DNA of 5,566 bases from Bryobacteraceae bacterium (lineage in GTDB: Bacteria > Acidobacteriota > Terriglobia > Bryobacterales > Bryobacteraceae): assembly GCA_030044325.1 (NCBI GenBank), contig JASHWA010000543.1, forward strand, positions 1 to 5,566, written 5' to 3'. Below the pieces are notes generated by a model, which did no database searches, was not told the DNA's origin, and saw only the letters and a program-made list of their open reading frames with translations. Shown piece after piece: positions 1 to 4,798 of this stretch; the first letter of the stretch is position 1; every line of letters starts with the position of its first letter. The position numbers and the translations under genes were made by a program.

Positions 1-909
1 ATTGAAGCCGTAGCGCCGTCGAACGTTTTCGATCCGTTCCCGGATGCGTTGGGGGTAATCGCCGCTCAGATACGCCATGCGATCGTAGCGCTCGTGATAT
101 TTTTTTGCGAGCTGCGGAAAATGTTCATCGATAAACGGCAAAAACACCTGGCGCGAGCAGGGCTTCAGAAATAAAACATTTCCACCGAAGTTGTGGGCGC
201 CGGCCCGCGCCGCCGCTTTCGCGAGCGCGTCGAGCGATGGATCGCCGTCATTGATCAGCGGCATCACGGGCGCGCAGAACACGCTCGCGCGCAGGCCGGC
301 GGCCGTCAGCTTGCGAACCGCGTTCAGCCGCAGATCCGGGCGTGGGGCGATCGGCTCGATCAGCCGCGCCAGGTCGCGATCCGTGGTCGTCACGGTCATG
401 TGAACGCCCAGGAAATGGCGCCTCGCGATTTCGGTCAAAACGTCGATATCGCGCGCAATCAGGTCGGATTTGGTGGTGATTCCCAGGTGCAGGCCGGTGA
501 GGCCCGCGAAAATCTCTAGAATCGAGCGCGTCACCCGGTAGCGCCGTTCGGCCGGCTGATAGGGATCGGTCGCCGTCCCCAGCGCGACGGTTTCGCCGCG
601 CGGGAGCCTGCGCAAATCCTGCCGAAACGCCACAGGATCGAAATGTTTTGAGAAAATCTTCCGCTCGAACTGGAGCGGATCGCGCAATTCCATGAACTCA
701 TGAGCGTAACGAGCGTAGCAGTACTTGCACCCGAATTCGCAGCCGCGGTAGGGATTGATCGTCCAGCGGAACGGTACCCGCGGGCTGTCGCAGCGCGTCA
801 AAAGCGACCGCGTTTCCAGCTCGAAGTATTCCACCCTGCGCTTCGCCTCGATGCGCGGGCTTTCCGCCGCCAGTTTCGCGATGCCTACCAGTTGAGGCAT
901 AGCACCCAT
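1..909 (-). CDS. SplB-like radical SAM protein (PA0069/Rv2578c-type), C-terminus beyond window
   Basis: Reading the reverse strand from 909 gives an open frame of 303 codons that runs off the left edge. Residues 53-67 hold a CxxxCxxC cluster (Cys57, Cys61, Cys64, in the context NPYRGCEFGCKYCYAR), which binds the [4Fe-4S] cluster that cleaves S-adenosylmethionine. The context around the cysteines, the following GTATDPYQPAE stretch (111-121), the TTKSDL strand (145-150) and the CAPVMPLIND segment (212-221) match the family often labelled 'PA0069 family radical SAM' or 'DNA repair photolyase' (SplB, COG1533). That family is related to spore photoproduct lyase, but most members have no proven substrate and this organism need not sporulate. 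I recall members of about 340-370 residues, so the last few dozen are probably missing. A second in-frame ATG at 900 is an alternative start. Neither ATG has a clear Shine-Dalgarno. The gene is transcribed divergently from the cytochrome/copper gene. The family call is firm and the substrate is unknown. Confidence 0.93.
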   Translation of the reverse strand, partial: MGAMPQLVGIAKLAAESPRIEAKRRVEYFELETRSLLTRCDSPRVPFRWTINPYRGCEFGCKYCYARYAHEFMELRDPLQFERKIFSKHFDPVAFRQDLRRLPRGETVALGTATDPYQPAERRYRVTRSILEIFAGLTGLHLGITTKSDLIARDIDVLTEIARRHFLGVHMTVTTTDRDLARLIEPIAPRPDLRLNAVRKLTAAGLRASVFCAPVMPLINDGDPSLDALAKAAARAGAHNFGGNVLFLKPCSRQVFLPFIDEHFPQLAKKYHERYDRMAYLSGDYPQRIRERIENVRRRYGFN

Positions 910-936
910 TTTCGCTATTTGTTCGCCTATCGTCAA
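908..936 (-). promoter_or_regulatory. Candidate sigma70-like promoter of the radical SAM gene
   Basis: On the minus strand, TTGACG (936-931) and GAAAAT (913-908) are separated by 17 bases. A start of transcription about 7 bases after the -10 box would fall on or next to the ATG at 900. This would give a leaderless mRNA and would explain why no Shine-Dalgarno is visible. If correct, the protein starts at 900 rather than 909. The -35 match is good and the -10 match moderate. It is inferred from sequence alone. Confidence 0.3.
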
Positions 937-1010
937 GCGGCGACCCCGTCGATCAGTCAAAGATCGTAAAATCAGAGACTTTCGCCGGCCGGATGTGTCG
1001 AATACAGTCG

Positions 1011-1045
1011 ATACCGGGTTTCGCCACACCCGGTGCTGCCGGTAT
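1011..1045. repeat. Overlapping alternative inverted repeats upstream of the cytochrome/copper gene
   Basis: ACCGGGT (1013-1019) is a perfect inverted match to ACCCGGT (1028-1034), with an 8-base loop. The overlapping ATACCGG (1011-1017) is a perfect inverted match to CCGGTAT (1039-1045). The two pairings share the left arm and cannot form together. The right arms end 9-20 bases before the Shine-Dalgarno at 1054. This could be a protein-binding operator in the divergent promoter region or an mRNA switch. No regulator is encoded in the window, so the role is open. Confidence 0.45.
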
Positions 1046-1053
1046 ACTTCGTT

Positions 1054-1060
1054 AAGGGAG
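1054..1060 (+). promoter_or_regulatory. Ribosome binding site fixing the start at 1066
   Basis: AAGGGAG lies 5 bases before the ATG at 1066. It supports that ATG over the upstream in-frame ATG at 1033, which would place 11 extra residues in front of an otherwise normal signal peptide. Confidence 0.7.
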
Positions 1061-1065
1061 CCGAA

Positions 1066-2355
1066 ATGAAAGGCCTGTTCACATCGCTAATGTGCGTGGG
1101 ATTCGCCGCGAGCGCAGCCGCCGCCGCCGTGCCCACTTTTTCGAAAGATGTCGCGCCGATTCTGTATAAGAATTGCGCGACCTGCCATCGCGCCGGCGAA
1201 ATCGCGCCGATGCCGCTGCTCACCTATAAAGAGGCAAGGCCGTGGGCGAAGTCGATTCGCCAGTACGTTTCCGAGGGCCTGATGCCGCCCTGGCACGCCT
1301 CGGAGCCGCCGGGCGTATTCCTCAACGATCGCAGGCTGAGCGAGGCCGAAAAGCAGACGCTGCTCGCATGGATCGATGGAGGCGCGCCGGAGGGCAATCC
1401 CAAGGATCTGCCGCCGACGCCCAAATTCGTCGAAGGATGGCAGATCGGGCAGCCGGATTTGGTCCTGACGATGCCAAAACCGTATGACGTCCCTGCCGAG
1501 GGCACGGTCCAGTATCAGTATTTCACCATTCCGACCAATTTCACCGAGGATAAGTGGGTGCAGGCGATGGAGATCCGGCCCGGCGTCCGCCGCGTGGTGC
1601 ATCACATCATCGTTTACATGCGGGAGCCTGAAGGGACGTCCTGGGTCTCCGGCTTCAACCAGGTTCTGCCGAAAATGCCGCAGATGAATCGGCCGGGTGG
1701 CCCTGGACCTGGCGTGATGCTCGCCGCGGTGGCTCCCGGAGCGCCGCCGATGGTTTTCCAGCCCGGCGAGGCAATCCGCATTCCGGCGGGTTCATCGCTG
1801 GTGTTCCAGGTTCACTACACCGCCAACGGCAAGGCCGCGAGCGATCAATCGAGCATCGGCCTGATCTTCGCCAAGGAAGCGCCGGAACGCGAGATCCATA
1901 CCGCCGCGTTCATGAACCCGATGCTGAAGATCCCGGCCGGAGATCCTGATCAGGCAGTCGATTCGGCCATCGAATTCACCGAGGACTGCCATATCCAGGC
2001 CATGGTCCCGCACACGCACCTTCGCGGCAAGAGCTGGCATTACCGGCTGATTTACCCCAACGGAGACTCCCAGGTTGTGCTCGACGTGCCGCACTACGAT
2101 TTCAACTGGCAGACGTGGTACACCTTCGCCAAGCCGCTCGCGGTTCCGAAGGGATCGCGTCTCGAAGCCACGGCGCACTACGACAATTCGCCGAACAACG
2201 CTTCGAATCCCAACCCGAAAATCGACGTGCGGTGGGGCGATCAGACATGGGATGAGATGCAATACACCGCGATGACGTATTACATCGACCACGCCGCACC
2301 CGCCGCGCCGGCGACCGGTGGGCCCGGAAACGCTCCCGCGAGCCGTCAGCGCTAG
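1066..2355 (+). CDS. Exported cytochrome c fused to PHM/DBH-type dicopper monooxygenase-like domains
   Basis: The protein has 429 residues. Residues 1-21 form a Sec signal peptide (a lysine, then a hydrophobic Ala-rich core), so it acts outside the cytoplasm. A short cytochrome c domain follows (about 25-108), with the haem-binding CATCH motif (Cys37, Cys40, His41) and a likely distal ligand Met73 in GLMPPW. From about 130 onward the sequence resembles the two-domain fold of peptidylglycine alpha-hydroxylating monooxygenase (PHM) and dopamine beta-hydroxylase. His179-His180 (VVHH) and His250 (FQVHY) fit the CuH site. His316/His318 (PHTH) and Met398 in WDEM fit the CuM site. Spacing is close to rat PHM (H107, H108, H172, H242, H244, M314). 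Family knowledge suggests copper- and O2-dependent C-H hydroxylation. Here the attached haem could feed electrons in place of ascorbate, which is an inference. The C-terminal tail (409-429) is Ala/Pro/Gly-rich and likely disordered. Start chosen from AAGGGAG 5 bases upstream. The substrate is unknown. Confidence 0.9.
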   Translation: MKGLFTSLMCVGFAASAAAAAVPTFSKDVAPILYKNCATCHRAGEIAPMPLLTYKEARPWAKSIRQYVSEGLMPPWHASEPPGVFLNDRRLSEAEKQTLLAWIDGGAPEGNPKDLPPTPKFVEGWQIGQPDLVLTMPKPYDVPAEGTVQYQYFTIPTNFTEDKWVQAMEIRPGVRRVVHHIIVYMREPEGTSWVSGFNQVLPKMPQMNRPGGPGPGVMLAAVAPGAPPMVFQPGEAIRIPAGSSLVFQVHYTANGKAASDQSSIGLIFAKEAPEREIHTAAFMNPMLKIPAGDPDQAVDSAIEFTEDCHIQAMVPHTHLRGKSWHYRLIYPNGDSQVVLDVPHYDFNWQTWYTFAKPLAVPKGSRLEATAHYDNSPNNASNPNPKIDVRWGDQTWDEMQYTAMTYYIDHAAPAAPATGGPGNAPASRQR

Positions 2356-2450
2356 CGTGGCACAACGCAAGAGTGCGTGCCGCGCCGGCATTTTTGCCGG
2401 CGCATGACCAACTCCCAAGCGGACGGCACGCAAAAGCGCGTGCGCCACCC
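2355..2450. repeat. Three-hairpin palindromic intergenic repeat element
   Basis: Two imperfect inverted arms of about 28 bases (2355-2382 and 2424-2450) share GTGGC at their outer ends and TGCGTGCCG at their inner ends. Between them is a perfect 9-bp hairpin, GCGCCGGCA (2382-2390) with TGCCGGCGC (2395-2403), and a TTTT loop. Each arm can also fold alone: the left as GGCA/TGCC plus CGCA/TGCG (2359-2381, loop AGAG), the right as GCACGC/GCGTGC (2426-2443). The element therefore has overall dyad symmetry and could form either one long stem or three tandem hairpins, as in REP/BIME-type repeats. It begins right at the stop codon of the upstream gene. It may protect the mRNA 3' end or be a mobilised repeat. 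Only one copy is in the window, so family status is inferred. Confidence 0.6.
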
Positions 2451-2490
2451 TTTCTCAACAGGTTCCTTCGCGGCCACTTCAGGCCGGAGG

Positions 2491-2510
2491 CGCCAACCGC
2501 ACCATTGGCG
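2491..2510. promoter_or_regulatory. Inverted repeat at a candidate promoter
   Basis: CGCCAA (2491-2496) and TTGGCG (2505-2510) are perfect inverted 6-mers with an 8-base gap. They lie where the -35 region of the downstream gene would be, 5 bases before a TATGAT -10 candidate. A repressor or activator site is possible. The arms are short enough for chance. Confidence 0.25.
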
Positions 2511-2514
2511 TCTG

Positions 2515-2520
2515 TATGAT
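2515..2520 (+). promoter_or_regulatory. Candidate -10 box giving a near-leaderless transcript
   Basis: TATGAT matches the -10 consensus at five of six bases. Transcription starting about 7 bases downstream would begin at about 2527, two bases before the ATG at 2529, so the message would have almost no leader. No good -35 box is present at the right distance (2492-2497), so this is weak without activator help. Confidence 0.25.
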
Positions 2521-2528
2521 TGTAGGTG

Positions 2529-2852
2529 ATGAAGCCGCTATTGTTGATCTTGTTGCTTCTCGGCGCGATGTTCGCGCAAGTGCCGTCACCCAAAGCTCCA
2601 TTTTCCACCGCGCCGGGCGGCGATCCCAGCGACGCCAAGCTCCCCAATGGAAAGCTCCAGCGCGACGAGATCGCCAAGGCCGATTACAAGAAAAATGAGG
2701 AAGACGCCGCCGCGCTGCTCAAGCTCGCTGAAGAGCTGAAAACGGATCTCGATAAAGACACCGCCTTCGTCGTTTCAGTGAAGGATATGAAGCGGACCGA
2801 GGACATCGAGAAGCTCGCGCGCAACATTCGCGGGCGGCTGAAGAGGTACTGA
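2529..2852 (+). CDS. Small secreted, charged helical protein (conserved hypothetical)
   Basis: A 107-residue protein. Residues 1-16 are a signal peptide: Met-Lys followed by a Leu/Ile-rich run, with likely cleavage after the Ala of MFA. A Pro/Gly-rich linker follows (17-40), then a strongly charged, probably helical part (about 41-107, rich in Lys, Glu, Asp, Leu and Ala) ending in IEKLARNIRGRLKRY. The KLPNGK..RDEI start of the charged part and the IEKLA..IRGR end match, from memory, small exported proteins that recur in Acidobacteriota; I know of no assigned function. There are no cysteines and no metal or catalytic motif. ATG 2529 is chosen over the GTG one codon earlier, because the Met-Lys pair then opens the signal peptide. 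The only upstream Shine-Dalgarno-like bases (AGGTG) sit too close to the ATG. The gene lies 173 bases after the cytochrome/copper gene, across the palindromic element, so it may be transcribed separately. Confidence 0.8.
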   Translation: MKPLLLILLLLGAMFAQVPSPKAPFSTAPGGDPSDAKLPNGKLQRDEIAKADYKKNEEDAAALLKLAEELKTDLDKDTAFVVSVKDMKRTEDIEKLARNIRGRLKRY

Positions 2853-2881
2853 TCGTCGCCGTCGCCTGTAAGAAAGGGTTG

Positions 2882-2912
2882 GCGGAGCGGAAGCTCCGCG
2901 GGATAAATCCCG
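2882..2912. repeat. Two adjoining short hairpins in a convergent intergenic region
   Basis: GCGGAGC (2882-2888) and GCTCCGC (2893-2899) form a perfect 7-bp stem with a GGAA (GNRA-type) loop. CGGGA (2899-2903) and TCCCG (2908-2912) form a second stem that abuts it. No T-run follows on either strand, so these are not standard intrinsic terminators. They may stabilise the 3' end of the upstream plus-strand message, or be a fragment of a dispersed repeat. Confidence 0.4.
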
Positions 2913-2951
2913 CCCTGCGGCGCGGGGCGCGCGATGATTTCGGGGAGGGAC

Positions 2952-2991
2952 AAAAAGCACTGCGGCCCCGATCCATTTGGACCGGGGCCGC
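2952..2991 (-). terminator. Rho-independent terminator of the Tyr/His-rich gene
   Basis: On the minus strand, GCGGCCCCG (2991-2983) pairs perfectly with CGGGGCCGC (2970-2962). Four further inner pairs, one a G-U, close on an AAAT loop. A run of five T (2956-2952) follows after five bases (AGTGC), which is slightly late for an ideal terminator. It lies about 30 bases beyond the stop codon at 3022. The plus-strand side has no T-run, so the orientation is clear. Confidence 0.65.
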
Positions 2992-3021
2992 CCGCATACG
3001 CCGCGGAGGCGATCTCGTCAG

Positions 3022-3264
3022 TTACCGCCCAGCAAACTTGTAATACCAGTAGTGATAGGTATAGACCGGATAAACCACTGGCGCCACAAACACCGGCCGA
3101 TAGTAAACCGGCGCCCAGTAGGTGTGGTAGAAATACGTCGTGTGGTAGTAGTGCACCCAATAGTTCGTCGTGCTGCCATCGCTGTTGTGGACCGTGGGAG
3201 CCGCGGCGGCAAACGCCGCGCAAACCGTAAGAACCAGAATCACTGTCAAAATGGCTTTTTTCAT
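3022..3264 (-). CDS. Small secreted Tyr/His/Trp-rich protein, unknown function
   Basis: An 80-residue protein. Residues 1-22 are a clear signal peptide (MKKAI, a hydrophobic core, then an Ala-rich cleavage region). The mature part of about 58 residues is extreme in composition: 14 tyrosines, 5 histidines and 3 tryptophans, many valines, two APV motifs, and repeated aromatic patches such as HYYHTTYFYH and YHYWYY. There is no cysteine. I recognise no family. Tyr/His density could mean metal binding, protein cross-linking through tyrosines, or beta-type surface packing, all of which are inferences. The gene is real on structural grounds: AGGAGG lies 5 bases before the ATG, a candidate promoter lies upstream and a terminator downstream. 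It follows the transporter gene on the same strand by 107 bases, but a terminator separates them, so it looks monocistronic. Confidence 0.82.
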   Translation of the reverse strand: MKKAILTVILVLTVCAAFAAAAPTVHNSDGSTTNYWVHYYHTTYFYHTYWAPVYYRPVFVAPVVYPVYTYHYWYYKFAGR

Positions 3265-3269
3265 AACCG

Positions 3270-3275
3270 CCTCCT
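3270..3275 (-). promoter_or_regulatory. Consensus Shine-Dalgarno of the Tyr/His-rich gene
   Basis: AGGAGG on the minus strand, five bases before the ATG at 3264. It is the best ribosome binding site in the window and suggests strong translation of this tiny exported protein. Confidence 0.85.
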
Positions 3276-3303
3276 GATCAGCAAGGGCGCGATGACGCGG
3301 ACG

Positions 3304-3331
3304 AGATTAGCGCAATTCTGGAGATTCTCAA
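3304..3331 (-). promoter_or_regulatory. Candidate promoter of the Tyr/His-rich gene
   Basis: TTGAGA (3331-3326, five of six consensus bases) and TAATCT (3309-3304, a weak -10 that keeps the key A2 and T6) are 16 bases apart. Transcription would start near 3297, leaving a leader of about 33 bases that contains the AGGAGG. The -35 overlaps the T-run of the transporter terminator, so one unit ends where the next begins. Confidence 0.35.
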
Positions 3332-3366
3332 AAGGCGCGACCCACGCGCTGCATTACTGTCGCGCC
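3330..3366 (-). terminator. Rho-independent terminator of the MFS transporter gene
   Basis: On the minus strand, GGCGCGAC (3366-3359) pairs perfectly with GTCGCGCC (3341-3334), with a 17-base loop. TTTT (3333-3330) follows at once. The stem begins five bases after the TAA stop at 3372. The long loop and short T-run make it moderate in strength, but the position and orientation fit. Confidence 0.55.
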
Positions 3367-3371
3367 TGGAG

Positions 3372-4637
3372 TTATGCGCTTTCCAAGGCTTGCGCGGACG
3401 CGCTCTGAACCGCGGCGGCGCGGACGGCGGCCCGGCCGGCGAGAATCGGCAGCGGGAGCGACAAGACCATCACGAAGCCGATCGCGGTGAGTGCGGACTC
3501 ATAGGTTCCGGTGGTTTCGCGCACATGCGCGATCAGCATGGGGCTGGGGATGGCGGCAACCAGCCAGGTGGCCATGCAAATCCAGCCGTAGATCCCGCCG
3601 ATGTTGCGCGTGCCGAAAAAGTCCGCGGCGAAGATGGGGAGCACGGAGAACCCTCCGCCGTAGCACAGCGCGATCGCGCACACCGCGGCTTCAAACAGGA
3701 AACGGTCATGCAGGCGCGGCAAGGCGAAAAAGACGCACACCTGGATGGCGAACAACGCGAAGAAGACCTGCGCGCGGCCGATGAAATCGGAAATCCAGGC
3801 CCACGCCAGGCGGCCCATGCCGTTGAAGATCGAAATCACGCCCACCACGGCGCCGGCTTCGATCACGCTCATCCCCACCTGCTGCTGCGCGAGCGGCGAC
3901 GCCTGGCTGATCACCATGATTCCCGCCGAGGTGTTCAGCACCAGAAGCAGCCACAGCAGCCAGAATTTCCAGCTGCGGATGGCCTGTGCGACGGTGTAAT
4001 GAACGCGGGTCGCCATTTTCGAGACCGTCGTACGGGGAACCCAACCTTGGGGAGCCCAGTGCGCCGGCGGATCGACATGCAACTGCGCGGCGCCGACGAT
4101 CACCAGAAGATACGCGACGCCGAAAATCTGAAAAGTCGCGGGAACGCCGGAATGGATGATCAGGCGCGCCGCCACCGGGCCCATCAGCACCGCTCCCGCT
4201 CCGTAGCCCATCACCGTGGCGCCGATCATGAGACCACGCAGGTCGGGGAACCATTTGGCGATGACGGCGACGGGGCAGATATACGCCATTCCGATCGCGG
4301 TTCCGGTGAGCGCGCCGTAGCCCACATACAATCCGGCAAGAGAATGTTGCGCGACGGCGAACGAAGACAGGATGAACCCGAGGCCGTAGATGACGCCGGC
4401 CACCCCCAGGACCATGCGCGGTCCAACGTGGTCCTGCCACAATCCGCCCACAAAAGCGCCGATGCCGATGAAGGCCAGGGCAATTTCAAAGGTCGCCGAA
4501 ATCTGCACCAGCGACCATGGCTCAGAAGCGGCCAGCGGTTTGACAAAAACGCTCCAGCTATAAATAGCGCCGCAGCAGATCTGGATCGCGACTGCGGACG
4601 CTGCGATGATCCAGCGGTTGGGAAGTTTATTGTGCAT
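3372..4637 (-). CDS. MFS transporter, OFA (oxalate/formate antiporter-like) family
   Basis: A 421-residue inner-membrane protein with about 12 hydrophobic segments, the usual MFS length. The N-terminus (LPNRWIIAASAV, then CGAIYSWSVFVKPL at 22-35) is typical of the OFA family. The MFS loop 2-3 motif is seen as GGLWQDHVGPRMV (64-76), and its counterpart in the second half as GRLAWAWISDFIGR (275-288). A soluble loop (about 188-222) links the two halves. OxlT, the oxalate/formate exchanger, binds substrate with Arg272 and Lys355. Here no lysine occurs after residue 224, so the Lys355 equivalent is absent and oxalate is unlikely. Many OFA members carry other small monocarboxylates, or have no known substrate. 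The start is set by the family N-terminus; I see no convincing Shine-Dalgarno or promoter before it. It is divergent from the esterase gene and closed by its own terminator. The family call is firm and the substrate unknown. Confidence 0.9.
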   Translation of the reverse strand: MHNKLPNRWIIAASAVAIQICCGAIYSWSVFVKPLAASEPWSLVQISATFEIALAFIGIGAFVGGLWQDHVGPRMVLGVAGVIYGLGFILSSFAVAQHSLAGLYVGYGALTGTAIGMAYICPVAVIAKWFPDLRGLMIGATVMGYGAGAVLMGPVAARLIIHSGVPATFQIFGVAYLLVIVGAAQLHVDPPAHWAPQGWVPRTTVSKMATRVHYTVAQAIRSWKFWLLWLLLVLNTSAGIMVISQASPLAQQQVGMSVIEAGAVVGVISIFNGMGRLAWAWISDFIGRAQVFFALFAIQVCVFFALPRLHDRFLFEAAVCAIALCYGGGFSVLPIFAADFFGTRNIGGIYGWICMATWLVAAIPSPMLIAHVRETTGTYESALTAIGFVMVLSLPLPILAGRAAVRAAAVQSASAQALESA

Positions 4638-4798
4638 CCAATGCCGACTGCTACGGTATCACAAGCTTGAACGATCAGGCGTGGCCCGGGCGATCATGAT
4701 GATGGGAGGGCTTTACCGCCGCTTGCCGGCAGGTCAGAACGCTATCCTGGAACATACACAACGGTGAAACTCCCCATGTTGAACAAGAGGAAATCACA
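4638..4798. other. Divergent intergenic region between transporter and esterase genes
   Basis: 161 bases that must hold both 5' control regions. I found no sigma70-type -35/-10 pair of acceptable spacing for either gene. A short palindrome, TGCCGGCA (4724-4731), is the only symmetric site noticed, and such GC-rich 8-mers are common here. Confidence 0.4.
4785..4791 (+). promoter_or_regulatory. Ribosome binding site supporting a GTG start at 4799
   Basis: AAGAGGA lies seven bases before the GTG at 4799. It decides the start, because no in-frame ATG precedes the signal peptide. Confidence 0.6.

Noticed and set aside
193..519. Plus-strand open frame opposite the radical SAM gene
   Set aside because: Antisense to conserved radical SAM sequence; Arg/Gly-rich shadow.
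1043..1048. TATACT as -10 box for the haem-copper gene
   Set aside because: Good hexamer, but no -35 at 17-18 bases, and the resulting start near 1055 would fall within the ribosome binding site.
2382..2403. Perfect 9-bp hairpin as intrinsic terminator of the haem-copper gene
   Set aside because: No T-run follows the stem on the plus strand (CATGACC follows). The four loop T's do not count. It fits better as the core of the repeat element.
1792..2448. Minus-strand open frame (218 codons) opposite the haem-copper gene
   Set aside because: Shadow frame over conserved copper-ligand codons, Arg/Val-rich, with its start inside the palindromic repeat.
2102..2677. Minus-strand open frame (191 codons) spanning the repeat and two gene ends
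   Set aside because: It crosses two plus-strand genes and the palindrome, and has Arg/Ser/Ala-rich low-information composition.
2684..3223. Minus-strand open frame (179 codons) across the convergent intergenic region
   Set aside because: It runs through the terminator and over the Tyr/His-rich gene in another frame, and ends in poly-Ser from antisense codons of the small helical protein.
3390..4670. Long plus-strand open frame (about 426 codons) opposite the transporter gene
   Set aside because: It is antisense to a clear MFS gene. Its His/Asp/Arg/Gly-rich composition is what the complementary frame of a GC-rich membrane protein gives. It has no domain and no ribosome site.
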